DNA of 64,000 bases from Legionella sp. PC997 (GTDB lineage: Bacteria; Pseudomonadota; Gammaproteobacteria; Legionellales; Legionellaceae): assembly GCF_014109825.1 (NCBI RefSeq), contig NZ_CP059576.1, positions 2,568,001 to 2,632,000 on the forward strand, written 5' to 3'. The notes beneath the pieces are model-generated. The model was not told the origin of the DNA, did no database searches, and worked only from the letters and a program-made list of their open reading frames with translations. Every line of letters begins with the position of its first letter. Within the stretch, counting starts at the first letter, position 1. Positions 45,954-55,440 of this stretch are shown piece after piece. The translations under genes were made by a program, and so were the position numbers.

Positions 45954-48206
45954 ATGACAAAAACAGTCGACTATCTACTTCTTGGCGGCGGCCTTTCTTC
46001 TGCATTTGCAGCCGACACATTAAGAAAAGAAGGCGCTACCGGCAACATTACTATTATCTCGGAGGAACCTTTCCTTCCCTATCTGCGTCCTCAGCTTGCC
46101 AGAGGGTTTCTGACTGGAAAACGAAAAAAAGAACAATTTATTATATTCAATGAAAGCCACTATATAAAAAATGATATTGATGTCTTGCTCCATACCAAAG
46201 CTTTGTCTGTTGATCCGAAAACCAAAACAGTGAGAACAGATCATGCTGGAACTTTTAGTTTTAAGCATTTACTTATTGCCACAGGCTGTGCCCCTAAAAT
46301 AGTTGACCTACCAGGAAGCAAGCTCGATAAAATCTATTATTTGAAGACGATCATGGATGCACAGCCACTCATTCATGAAATAGAACAAGCAAAAAATGTA
46401 GTGATTGTCGGAGGAAGCTTTATTGGCATCGAGATCGCATCTTTGTTGGTTAAAAACAATGTAAAAGTCACGATTATCGCAGAAGAGTTTCATTTATTTA
46501 ATGTAAGTTCCTCTGCGGAAGTAGCTGCTTTTATAACTAGCAATGGTGTCGAAGTACTTCTTCATGAAACAATAAAACAATTTAATGGCAAGAACAAAGT
46601 TCAGTCAATAGAGACCAATACCGGAAAAAATTTAGCATGTGACTTTGTACTTATTACCGACCAATATTTTCCTTCTATTGAGTTTCTTCAAGACAGTGGA
46701 ATTCAGATCGATGATGGCATTGTTGTGAATCAATACCTGCAAACCAATAAAGAAGGAATTTACGCTGCCGGTGATGTTGCTAATTTTTTTGATCCTGTAT
46801 TTAGAAGATATCACCGAAACGGAGGGGTTGATAATGCAATCAAGCAAGGAAAAATTGCAGCATTAAATATGATGGGAATGAGAAAAAGCTATAACAGCGC
46901 TTCTTATTTTTATCTCCACGCATTTGATAATTACATTGAGATAATTGGTGATACAGCTGATGCTACGGAGCGCATAGTAAGAGGCTCAATTAAAGAAAGA
47001 AACTGTGCCTTGTTTTATCTAAAAGATGGATTATTACAAGGGGCTTTTTTTTCCGGACGTCCAATCGAAGAAATTAAAGCGGCCGAATCCCTGATCATCA
47101 ATCGAGTTAATATAGAGTCTCATAAGAAAAAGTTATTTGATATTAACTACCCCCTGGAAGAAATTGCAATTCAAACAGTTCTTACCCTACAAGGTGGTGG
47201 CGCTCTTGGTGCTTTTGAGTGCGGAGTGGTTAAAGCAATGGAAGAACATGGAATTTACCCAGATATTGTTTCTGGGATTTCTATTGGTGCCTTTAATTCT
47301 GCAATTATCGCCGGAAATCCCAAACATGCTACTGAAGCCTTAGAAGGTTTTTGGAATGATCTCGCTCAGGATATGTTCAATGTTTCTGATGAACAAATAC
47401 GACGTTTTCTCGCTTCCTGGCATACAATAATTTGGGGAGCACCCAACTTTTTCCTCCCAAGATGGTCTATGCCGATTTTTAGCGTGGATCAATTACCCAT
47501 TCACTGGACAAGTTTTTACGAGACCTCGTACGTTAAGGATCTTTTACGCAAGTACATTGATTTTGACAAGTTAAAAGACAGCCCGGTTCGATTATTGGTA
47601 ATGGCGGTTAACGTTGAAACATCTGAATTTGAAACTTTTGATAGTTATACAGATGACATTACCCCGGATCATATTTTAGCCAGTGGAAGCTTACCCCCTG
47701 GATTTCCATGGACAACCATTAATAATAAACATTACTGGGATGGTGGCATCATAACTAATACCCCTATTGATTCAACACTTGAGGTCTGTGGTCAATCCAA
47801 CAAAAAAATCTATATTGTAGAACTCTATTCACGAAATCGGTCGCTTCCAAAAAATATGATTGAGGTTCTTTCAAGAAAAGATGAGATTTTATTCTCAGAA
47901 AAAATAAGGAAGGACATACATACTACTGATCTTATCAATAATTACAAAAAATTAATTGAGCAAATTTTAAGCTATTGTGAACCTAGTCTAGCAGAAGAGA
48001 TTCGACACTTCCCCACTTATATTCAAACAATGGGTGATCCAGGGATACAATCCATTACGAGGATTATACGAGAAGTAGGCAGAGAAGATCCCTGTGCATG
48101 GGATTCTGATTTTTCAAGGGAAACTATAGAGCAACATAAAAAAAATGGTTATAAGGCTATGAAAAATGTATTAAAAAAAGAGGTCTTAGTCCAGCGTAAA
48201 CAATAA
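45954..48206 (+). CDS. Fusion of an FAD/NAD reductase and a patatin-like phospholipase
   Basis: The 750-residue protein joins two enzymes in one frame. Residues 1-395 form a pyridine nucleotide-disulfide-type oxidoreductase of the rubredoxin/ferredoxin-reductase kind. It has a GG-rich FAD site (LLLGGGLSSAFAA), an NAD site (VVIVGGSFIGIEIA) and an FAD motif (GIYAAGDVANF). Residues 405-750 are a patatin domain with an oxyanion loop GGGALGAF from G414, nucleophile S443 in GISIG and a catalytic Asp D596 in WDGG. The expected activities are electron transfer and phospholipid acyl hydrolysis. A link between the two is unknown. ATG 45954 follows AAAGGAAA. Confidence 0.88.
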   Translation: MTKTVDYLLLGGGLSSAFAADTLRKEGATGNITIISEEPFLPYLRPQLARGFLTGKRKKEQFIIFNESHYIKNDIDVLLHTKALSVDPKTKTVRTDHAGTFSFKHLLIATGCAPKIVDLPGSKLDKIYYLKTIMDAQPLIHEIEQAKNVVIVGGSFIGIEIASLLVKNNVKVTIIAEEFHLFNVSSSAEVAAFITSNGVEVLLHETIKQFNGKNKVQSIETNTGKNLACDFVLITDQYFPSIEFLQDSGIQIDDGIVVNQYLQTNKEGIYAAGDVANFFDPVFRRYHRNGGVDNAIKQGKIAALNMMGMRKSYNSASYFYLHAFDNYIEIIGDTADATERIVRGSIKERNCALFYLKDGLLQGAFFSGRPIEEIKAAESLIINRVNIESHKKKLFDINYPLEEIAIQTVLTLQGGGALGAFECGVVKAMEEHGIYPDIVSGISIGAFNSAIIAGNPKHATEALEGFWNDLAQDMFNVSDEQIRRFLASWHTIIWGAPNFFLPRWSMPIFSVDQLPIHWTSFYETSYVKDLLRKYIDFDKLKDSPVRLLVMAVNVETSEFETFDSYTDDITPDHILASGSLPPGFPWTTINNKHYWDGGIITNTPIDSTLEVCGQSNKKIYIVELYSRNRSLPKNMIEVLSRKDEILFSEKIRKDIHTTDLINNYKKLIEQILSYCEPSLAEEIRHFPTYIQTMGDPGIQSITRIIREVGREDPCAWDSDFSRETIEQHKKNGYKAMKNVLKKEVLVQRKQ

Positions 48207-48214
48207 GGATCATC

Positions 48215-48841
48215 ATGCTCTGGGCCCTAATTTCTTTATTTTTTTTCTGGCTTGTTTTCCGAGAGCTCACGGGTCGCTTACCTATATCTCGAGGTTATCT
48301 TATCGTATCGTTGAGCCTGGCTTTGTTGTTTGCATGGCCTCCATTTCACCACTGGCGTTTCGAGCGTTTTTTAACTCATGTAGCCAACCAACTCACTGAA
48401 GGGCGTCCTGCAAAAGTTCATTGTAATACCTTATTTGATACACTTTTTGATGAACAACCTAGAGTGTACGGCCATGCTGATCCTAAAACCGGATACATTG
48501 TCATCCAATACCCCAAATGCTCCTTATTGATGAGTTATGTAAAGCATCCTCAACGTGCAACACTAGATGAACTGATCAGTTTGAATATTTTAACTCATGA
48601 AAGCATGCACGCGCGCGGAGAATATAATGAAGCAAAAACTGAATGTGAAGCAGTACAACGAAATTATCGCACTGCCAAACTGCTGGGAGTACCCGCCAAT
48701 ATTGCGAAACAAAATGCTCTTGATTATTATAAAAATTTTTACCTTGCACGCAATGATGGTTATTTCTCAAAAGAATGTGCTCCGGGTAAAGCAATGGATG
48801 ATCATTTAAAGGATTCAACTTGGGATGAATCAGTGCCTTAA
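48215..48841 (+). CDS. Membrane-anchored protein with an HExxH zinc-site motif
   Basis: The 208-residue protein has two N-terminal hydrophobic segments (3-16 and 28-44). A soluble domain follows with H128-E129-S-M-H132 in THESMHARG and Glu residues at 139 and 143 (NEAKTEC) that could be the third ligand, as in ImmA/IrrE-like zincins. Four Cys are spread across the domain. A periplasm-facing metalloprotease is possible. I do not recognise a named family. It starts eight bases after the patatin-fusion gene with AAGGA before it, so the two are probably one operon. Its stop overlaps the convergent NUDIX gene by twelve bases. Confidence 0.65.
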   Translation: MLWALISLFFFWLVFRELTGRLPISRGYLIVSLSLALLFAWPPFHHWRFERFLTHVANQLTEGRPAKVHCNTLFDTLFDEQPRVYGHADPKTGYIVIQYPKCSLLMSYVKHPQRATLDELISLNILTHESMHARGEYNEAKTECEAVQRNYRTAKLLGVPANIAKQNALDYYKNFYLARNDGYFSKECAPGKAMDDHLKDSTWDESVP

Positions 48842-49261
48842 TGTACCAAGATGACCCTCGGCAAACAACCGCGGTAATATCTGTTGCCCCAAAATTGAAG
48901 CAAATTGATATCCGCTCGTCTTGAAATGAGCATCTAACCATACCAAATAATCTATCTCATTTCCTGGAATAGGCGTTCTTTCAATACTGACAAAATAAGT
49001 TCGCATCACTAACAATGCATCTTCATAAATGGCCTTTGCTTGGAATTCTTCATAAGGCCTAATCGATCGAATACTCACATTTAACTCTTCTGATAATTCC
49101 CTTCTCAATGCCTCCTCATCCGTTTCTCCAGGCTCAATCTTACCTCCTGGCACAATATATTCATTGGGTGGTTTTCCTCGTTTATGCACTGCCAATACCC
49201 GATGCTGGGCATCAAAAATTAATGCTCCCGCTTTAAAGATCGTTTTTATTAATTGATGCAT
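48830..49261 (-). CDS. NUDIX hydrolase
   Basis: The 143-residue protein carries the Nudix box G-x5-E-x7-REUxEE from G40 (GKIEPGETDEEALRRELSEE), with Asn replacing the final Gly. It should cleave a nucleoside diphosphate linked to another group, with Mg2+. The substrate cannot be read. Its ATG overlaps the end of the zinc-ribbon gene by 13 bases, so translation is probably coupled. Confidence 0.92.
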   Translation of the reverse strand: MHQLIKTIFKAGALIFDAQHRVLAVHKRGKPPNEYIVPGGKIEPGETDEEALRRELSEELNVSIRSIRPYEEFQAKAIYEDALLVMRTYFVSIERTPIPGNEIDYLVWLDAHFKTSGYQFASILGQQILPRLFAEGHLGTLRH

Positions 49262-50172
49262 TTTCTATCCTCCAGTGAACTATTTAATTCGTTTAAAATG
49301 GCTGTCGAAGGATTACTAATCGCACGCTCGGATGTAGTAAAAACCGCATCACAGTGTTCACATTGATGTTGTTGGTGTGGAACTACTGCGAGTAGCTCCT
49401 TATCAAAATGAGCATGGAAACAACTAGGACAATGGATGCTGGTTAAATAAAGTCGAAGTTCAGGAATTGCTTTTTGTATTTGCAATGTACGGACCATTTC
49501 AATATCCAAAAGCATCCCATTTACCCAAACCTCGCTATATGTATTATCAATAACTCGCTTATTTTCACCATTGTAAGCATGAACATGGATAGCGCTTTCT
49601 TCCAAGCGTTTTGCAGTCCAAATAATCGAAGGATTAGATCCCCAAATCTGAAATCCACCTGGATATTGGGTATTATCTAAATTTATTTTTCGTTGGGGCA
49701 TTGTTGAGGGTCTTTTTACTTGATCATCAAGCATCTCTTTGAATCGAATAAGCGGATTTACAACACAACGCGTACTAGACAAGGTTGAATTTCCACAAAA
49801 ACTACAATAGTGTTCAAAAGAAGGACGAACCGAAGCTAAGTCCTGATCAAGCAATTCCGAACCACAATGAGTACAATTCAAACTTACGGTTTCCACATCA
49901 AAAATGGAGCTCATGGTGTAGCTCAAGGCACTCGCTTCGGTAATTATCACATTTTTTTCTTGCCAGACTAGCTCAACTTCAGGGTACGATTGATCAATTA
50001 TTTTTTTACCCGAATGAGTCATTCTTGCATGAATATGGACCCCACGATCAAATTTCTTACTATGGCAATCGAAAACAGCAGGTAAAGCACCCCACGCCGC
50101 TACACCACCGGGAAAATTATCCAGATTTATTGAAATAGGTCGATGTCTTAAAATTGAAGTGTCATTTAGCAT
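49249..50172 (-). CDS. Internally duplicated zinc-ribbon protein, unknown function
   Basis: The 307-residue protein is a tandem duplication. Each half (about 15-145 and 160-295) begins with (S/K)INLDN..PGG...WG, has a central (V/I)H(I/V)HA, and ends with two CxxC pairs (CTHC/CSFC and CPSC/CEHC) followed by a (V/I)(V/S)NP motif. Each half would bind one zinc. No enzyme motif is seen. The overlap with a NUDIX gene suggests a nucleotide-linked role, by inference only. Its ATG is at 50172. Confidence 0.75.
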   Translation of the reverse strand: MLNDTSILRHRPISINLDNFPGGVAAWGALPAVFDCHSKKFDRGVHIHARMTHSGKKIIDQSYPEVELVWQEKNVIITEASALSYTMSSIFDVETVSLNCTHCGSELLDQDLASVRPSFEHYCSFCGNSTLSSTRCVVNPLIRFKEMLDDQVKRPSTMPQRKINLDNTQYPGGFQIWGSNPSIIWTAKRLEESAIHVHAYNGENKRVIDNTYSEVWVNGMLLDIEMVRTLQIQKAIPELRLYLTSIHCPSCFHAHFDKELLAVVPHQQHQCEHCDAVFTTSERAISNPSTAILNELNSSLEDRKCIN

Positions 50173-50450
50173 ATGAGATACCTTAAAAAAAATAAATTAA
50201 AGTATCCCTCGCCCTACAAGTTGAATAAAACATTACAAATCGGGAGGAATCGAGAATAGATGTAATCATCAACTTGCGTGGATAAACAGAATATAAGGAA
50301 AAGTTTTTTGCCTGTCAATAAAAGACAATTCTAGAATGGGTTGACTAACACTAATCATTTCAAGGAATATAAGGTATTAATATTTCACGATAAAAACCGC
50401 AAATAAATAATAATGATAAAAACACCCCCACTCCATACGATGATCAATTC

Positions 50451-51788
50451 ATGTTAAAGAAAATACTGTGTCTTTTGTCATTAGGCGTAGGGTTGTTAAG
50501 CTGCAATAAAAATATTGAACAGCAAATCGCTGTACCACCTAAAAAATTTCCTTCCAGCACCAAGGATTATAAACCTGTTGATGATTTGCCTTACATTGCT
50601 TGGTGGCAACAATTTCATGATGTAGAATTAAATCAATTGATTGAGGCTGGTTTGAACAATAACATGGACATTCATATTGCCATAGGAAATTTACAACAAG
50701 CACAAGGCGAATTACGACAAATCAAACTCAGTTGGATTCCTATCGTACAAATATTTGCAGGCTACTCCACCAACCCCGCCCTTGGAGCGCCTGGTGCATT
50801 TTATGGGGTCTGGCCCTATTATTTTCTGAACATTATGAAACTTTATACCCAACAAAAAGAAGCCACATTTAATGTTCAATATCGTGTCGCAGCAATTGAA
50901 GGAATGCGTTTGGCATTAATTGGCCAGGTGGCGTCTGCTTATTTCACTTTAATCGCTCAAGTAGAACAATTAAGATTATTAAAACAATTAGACAGAGACT
51001 TAAAAACCTTAATTAAATTGGGCAGCGGAGACATCAAAATCGGTTTGGAGAATGAGATTATTTTGGCTCAATTGCAAACTGATGAGCGATTGATTGCGGC
51101 TCAAATAAAACCTATTTTGCATAATATTGTATCCAGTGAGAATGCAATTCGATATTTGCTCAATGAAAATCCCGGTAGAATAAAAAATAAAAATAATTTT
51201 GCCAAAATAGACTTTTCCCATTTTAAGCCGGGCAGCTTACCCGCTACGGTATTAAATAATCGTCCAGATTTGAAAATGGCGCAATATGCGTTAAATGCCT
51301 CGCGAGCAGCCATTAATGTTGCCTATAGTGATTTCTTTCCCGGCTTGCAGTTAGATGCCTTTCTAGGCGAAGTAGATTTGCCCAGCAGTAATTTTGCTGA
51401 AACAACCGATGCCTACGTCAATTGGACACTTAGACCCAGTTCTTTAGGAAAAATTGCAGCTCGTAAAGGGGCCTACAATACAAAAATTGCTGAATTTAAT
51501 AAAACAGTCCGACGTATTTTAAAAGAAGTGGATACCGATTTTTCTGCCAATAAACGAATGAATGAAAAATTTATGGCTTATATACATGCTGAAGAGGATT
51601 ACCGACGTAAATACAATTTACAAAAAGGATTGCTAAAAACCGGATTAATTTCTTATAAAGAATTAATACAAAGCAAAATCTATTTAGATAACCTGGCCCT
51701 CTCAACAAATCAAGTTAAGTTGGAACTCGCAATGTCCTTGGTAATTTTGTATCAAGACTTAGCAGGGGGATATGCTAGCAATAAGTAG
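50451..51788 (+). CDS. TolC-like outer-membrane efflux lipoprotein (NodT family)
   Basis: The 445-residue protein has a lipoprotein signal ending LLSC. It shows the two-fold outer-membrane factor repeats: DVELNQLIEAGLNNN with LQQAQGELRQI, and LNNRPDLKMAQYALNASRAAINVAYSDFFPGL. It would be the outer channel of a tripartite pump. It is the first gene of the operon running to 54698. No ribosome site stronger than average is seen. Confidence 0.92.
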   Translation: MLKKILCLLSLGVGLLSCNKNIEQQIAVPPKKFPSSTKDYKPVDDLPYIAWWQQFHDVELNQLIEAGLNNNMDIHIAIGNLQQAQGELRQIKLSWIPIVQIFAGYSTNPALGAPGAFYGVWPYYFLNIMKLYTQQKEATFNVQYRVAAIEGMRLALIGQVASAYFTLIAQVEQLRLLKQLDRDLKTLIKLGSGDIKIGLENEIILAQLQTDERLIAAQIKPILHNIVSSENAIRYLLNENPGRIKNKNNFAKIDFSHFKPGSLPATVLNNRPDLKMAQYALNASRAAINVAYSDFFPGLQLDAFLGEVDLPSSNFAETTDAYVNWTLRPSSLGKIAARKGAYNTKIAEFNKTVRRILKEVDTDFSANKRMNEKFMAYIHAEEDYRRKYNLQKGLLKTGLISYKELIQSKIYLDNLALSTNQVKLELAMSLVILYQDLAGGYASNK

Positions 51789-51890
51789 GGTATTGAAATT
51801 CATTGTAGCTGGAAAAGCTCAGTTGGGATAGGGTTTCGATCCACGATTCCCAGAGGCTTCAGGCTATATAATTAATGGTAATTTGGATTT

Positions 51891-52919
51891 ATGATCAATT
51901 TAGTCAGATATCGCGAACGCATGAGAAATGGATTTGTCCGACTGAAACGTTGGAGCACCATAGCGAATGTCATCATTTTTATTGGTATTCTAACCACCAT
52001 TATTTATATTTTTTCTTTTTTATTTCCTTTTACGGATAATGCATTTGTCGTCAATAATGTACGCCCAGTTGCAGCACTTACTAATGGCTATATTACGAAT
52101 CTTTATGTGCATAATGGCGATGTAGTCAGAAAAGGTCAAAAGCTTTTTACTGTATTTCAAAAACCCTATATCTATGCAGTGGAACAACTTCAAGCTGATT
52201 TAGCTAGTGCAGAGGCCAAATTAGAAGCCGTAAAAACGACTTACGAACGCGATCTAAAACTTAGTGAGAATGAGCAAAAGAATTACATTAAATTCAAGCA
52301 AGACGACCAAAAATATAACAAAGGTTATTTATTGAAATCTGTTTCACTCATCACCTTACAAAATTCACAACAAGAAACGAAGGCAGCTAAAGATAAATGG
52401 GACGCCGCATTAAAACAATTGGAAATTGATCAGCATCAAATAAAAGCACAAGAAAATGAAATTAAATCCTTGGAGGCACGATTAAAAAACGCTCAGGTGA
52501 ATTTGGAACAAACCGAAGTTTATGCACAAACAAATGGAATTATTCAAAATTTATTTTTTAGTGTTGGAACCCCCGTGAACATCAATCAGCCTCTATTTTC
52601 CTTAGTTGATATGGATAATATTTTCATTCAAGCAAATTTTAATGAAACGGATCTAGGCCATGTCCATAAAGGCGCTGAGGTATGGATATTTCCCCGAATG
52701 TATCTGGGAAGAAAAATGTTTCATGGGGTGATTGAGTCAGATTATTGGGCGGCAAATCGACAATTGGTAGATAATCGTACTCAGTTACAAAACGTCATCA
52801 ATGAAAATCAATGGATCTTATTACCCCAAAGACTCCCTGTGATTATTCGCATCACCGATCCTGATCCTTATTACCCGCTACGCCTAGGAACAAGTGCTTA
52901 TGTCTATATCAAAGTTTAA
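51891..52919 (+). CDS. HlyD/EmrA-type membrane fusion protein
   Basis: The 342-residue protein has one N-terminal membrane helix (20-45). A lipoyl-like half (NGYITNLYVHNGDVVRKGQKL), a long coiled coil (90-200), the second lipoyl half (QTNGIIQNLF) and a beta-barrel follow. It links the inner-membrane transporter to the outer channel encoded upstream. The 3' end overlaps the next gene by 20 bases. Confidence 0.93.
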   Translation: MINLVRYRERMRNGFVRLKRWSTIANVIIFIGILTTIIYIFSFLFPFTDNAFVVNNVRPVAALTNGYITNLYVHNGDVVRKGQKLFTVFQKPYIYAVEQLQADLASAEAKLEAVKTTYERDLKLSENEQKNYIKFKQDDQKYNKGYLLKSVSLITLQNSQQETKAAKDKWDAALKQLEIDQHQIKAQENEIKSLEARLKNAQVNLEQTEVYAQTNGIIQNLFFSVGTPVNINQPLFSLVDMDNIFIQANFNETDLGHVHKGAEVWIFPRMYLGRKMFHGVIESDYWAANRQLVDNRTQLQNVINENQWILLPQRLPVIIRITDPDPYYPLRLGTSAYVYIKV

Positions 52920-53832
52920 GCAATGGCTTGATGAAGTCGATCCCTATGCATTACAACGGATTACCCTTTATAAGTGTCTCTTTGTTGCTACTGTAGAGGT
53001 TTATGTTTATTGGTTATTTCAACCCGTCAGTTTCCTTGCTTTTATCTCACCCTTTTTTTTGGTCGCTCTTTATGAGGCACCCGTTCTCTCCACATTTAAA
53101 GAAAAAGAAGGTTTACTAATTTTTATCACTGTTGCCGTCATTTTCATCAGTGTTTCCTATTATCTTGTTTACCCCTTTCGTGGTGTTTTTTTCTTTTTTT
53201 CAGTATTTGTGTTAGCAGTAACCTATTTTTACGTTTTAAAATATTTTTATGCTTTAAAAAATTTAACTATGCTACTTATCGCGACAGGAGCAGTTGTTTT
53301 AAGTACTGAACCCCCTGCTAATCTTGAGGTTGCATACGGTTTGATTTCATCAACGTTATTATCAATGACATTTGCACTGATTAGTTTGAGATGTTTCCCT
53401 AATATGTATTTGATCGTATGGAACAAAGGTTTGCAAAAATTCATTCAATACCTTGAAAAAGATATTGAAACGGCGTTCAATCAGGATCAAAAAAGTCCTA
53501 TAGGGGAAGAAATTCTCCATTTGGGAATGGTGCGAAATTACCGACGAATGCTCCCCAAGAAATATTTAATGCAAAGTTATCGTGTTTCAATAAACATCAG
53601 AAATATTCAACATGCATTAGACAATTTATATTATGAGACAAAAAATGAGGTGTTTTGGAACGGTGTAAAGAATAATCTATTTAAGCTGAGAAAAAACATG
53701 GGGACCTATACGCCCTGCGGAACCCCATCACTTCCTATAGAACCTCAAACAAAATTACAGCATCATATTGTACGTTGTTTACAGCAAGCGTTTATCCATT
53801 GGAATAAATTATGCTCTCTGCGGCAAAACTGA
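52900..53832 (+). CDS. N-terminal half of a split FUSC/AaeB-type transporter
   Basis: The 310-residue protein has about six hydrophobic helices in residues 20-165, then a cytoplasmic helical domain. This is one repeat of the FUSC/AaeB (aromatic acid exporter) family, normally a single protein with two such repeats. ATG 52900 lies ten bases after AGGA; GTG 52894 is an alternative. Overlap with both neighbours marks tight coupling. The gene is intact, with no frameshift seen. Confidence 0.78.
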   Translation: MSISKFKQWLDEVDPYALQRITLYKCLFVATVEVYVYWLFQPVSFLAFISPFFLVALYEAPVLSTFKEKEGLLIFITVAVIFISVSYYLVYPFRGVFFFFSVFVLAVTYFYVLKYFYALKNLTMLLIATGAVVLSTEPPANLEVAYGLISSTLLSMTFALISLRCFPNMYLIVWNKGLQKFIQYLEKDIETAFNQDQKSPIGEEILHLGMVRNYRRMLPKKYLMQSYRVSINIRNIQHALDNLYYETKNEVFWNGVKNNLFKLRKNMGTYTPCGTPSLPIEPQTKLQHHIVRCLQQAFIHWNKLCSLRQN

Positions 53833-54698
53833 AAAAAAAGCTTGATTATGCACGATTTACGCAATTGGCAATCATGTTTATGGTTGCCATGTGGATTTAT
53901 TTATTTACAACAATCCCTCATAAATGGTGGGTTTTACTGACAGTCATCGTCATCAGCGCAGGAATTGAACCTGGCTTTATTATCAGACGGGCAATTCATC
54001 GCATTGGAGGTACTTTTGCAGCCTTAACGATTTTAATTCCCCTAATTTATCTAATGCAGTTGAATTATCGATTAATTCCTGTCGTATTTATTATCAGTAT
54101 CATAGGACTTGCGGTTTCTTCATTAAATACCAGACGCTACGACATTAGTGTTTTTTTTATCACTTTAGTAGTCTTTTTACTCTTAGCACAAACCACTGAA
54201 GCAAATTCTCCTCAAGGACCATTTGAAATGGTACTAAATCGTGGTATTTGCACATTAATTGGTATCTTTATTGTTTTAGTTGGTGATTATTTTTTATTTC
54301 AAGCTTATCGTTACTCTCAAAAACTTTATTTATTTCATCAATTAATGGTATACAATTTTTTTAACGATATGATGCAAGAAATAGTCAAATGTCGGGAACA
54401 AAAAATTAATACTTTTCTTTTTGTTGAAAAATTACGTAACGAGGTAATCAAAAATTGTACCCCGATCGCGATAAGCTCTGAAAATTTAAAACTTGAAGTT
54501 AAAATAAACCAAGAGACCAAAAAACGAGTGGATATCTTTCAGGAAACAATTTGGGATATACGCAGGCTTTTATTTGCATTGTGTGTTTCGGAGTTTGTTT
54601 TACACTCATCCTCAACTACTGAAAAACATTTACAACAGTTTAAAGTCCTAATGGATAAGGCAAAAAAAAATTTTATTTATACGGAAGATACAGAGTGA
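53811..54698 (+). CDS. C-terminal half of a split FUSC-type transporter
   Basis: The 295-residue protein repeats the layout of its upstream neighbour: about six helices (18-165) with the FUSC-like WWVLLTVIVISAGIEPG and RAIHRIGGT, then a cytoplasmic helical part. FUSC repeats of this type carry the signature R..HR..G. It should pair with the 52900 product to form the inner-membrane exporter. It starts within the previous gene by 22 bases. Confidence 0.82.
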   Translation: MLSAAKLKKKLDYARFTQLAIMFMVAMWIYLFTTIPHKWWVLLTVIVISAGIEPGFIIRRAIHRIGGTFAALTILIPLIYLMQLNYRLIPVVFIISIIGLAVSSLNTRRYDISVFFITLVVFLLLAQTTEANSPQGPFEMVLNRGICTLIGIFIVLVGDYFLFQAYRYSQKLYLFHQLMVYNFFNDMMQEIVKCREQKINTFLFVEKLRNEVIKNCTPIAISSENLKLEVKINQETKKRVDIFQETIWDIRRLLFALCVSEFVLHSSSTTEKHLQQFKVLMDKAKKNFIYTEDTE

Positions 54699-54725
54699 CC
54701 ATCTCTTTGATTCGAAAAGTTTAGA

Positions 54726-54759
54726 CAAAGTACTTGAGTGTACTACAACAAGTACCTTG
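54726..54759 (+). terminator. Candidate terminator of the efflux operon
   Basis: CAAAGTACTTG and CAAGTACCTTG pair with one mismatch around a 12-base loop, 27 bases after the last efflux gene. Confidence 0.4.
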
Positions 54760-54802
54760 CCCACCTCTTTTGTGTACCTTCAAAAAAAATTACTTGCAAT
54801 CA

Positions 54803-55330
54803 CTAATTGGGTTTACATGCAAACATTGGTTCTATTCTTAAGGCCCGTCTCTTTTCCTCAATAACCTTATTTAAAATTTTTAATTCACTCACGGCAGCAG
54901 TTTTCCTTTGCTCCAAATCCGCAATACATTGATTCAAGCCACTTACTCTATCAGAAGTTTGTGCAATTTCAGTGAGTAGAGTCAGTGCATGATGTTCATA
55001 AGAAGTCAGGGGAGAAAAACCTGCCGCTTGTCTTCCAAGATATCGGTCAGTTTGATCCGTGTCACAAAGCACTCCCTTAAGGGTTTGTTGAAACCCAGCC
55101 TCCGCTTCTACGACCTTTTCAAATGTTAGCTCATGTGCTCGTTGATTCTCTTTAAGCTTTGATAAACGCTCCGATAAAATTTTTATTGTCGCCTTGTGTT
55201 GATCAATTCTATCTTCAATCGAAATAAAATGAGGTCCATATTCTCGATTAATTTTGATTAATTGGGGCAAATCTAGGCTCTTAAAATATTGACGAAGCTC
55301 AAAAGCTGTTTTATTTGGAAATCTTGCCAT
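54803..55330 (-). CDS. Coiled-coil protein of unknown function
   Basis: The 175-residue protein is soluble, with coiled-coil segments at about 30-75 and 125-165. I recognise no family. ATG 55330 follows AGGAA; the upstream start at 55369 lacks a site. It lies between the efflux operon and the response regulator. Confidence 0.6.
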   Translation of the reverse strand: MARFPNKTAFELRQYFKSLDLPQLIKINREYGPHFISIEDRIDQHKATIKILSERLSKLKENQRAHELTFEKVVEAEAGFQQTLKGVLCDTDQTDRYLGRQAAGFSPLTSYEHHALTLLTEIAQTSDRVSGLNQCIADLEQRKTAAVSELKILNKVIEEKRRALRIEPMFACKPN

Positions 55331-55440
55331 AATACATTCCTGATATCTAAAAAAACAAGATAATATCACTTTTTAGCCAGATTAAAACTATTTTATCATT
55401 ATGGTTATTTAAGAGTCGTATTTTAACAAACTCATACACA

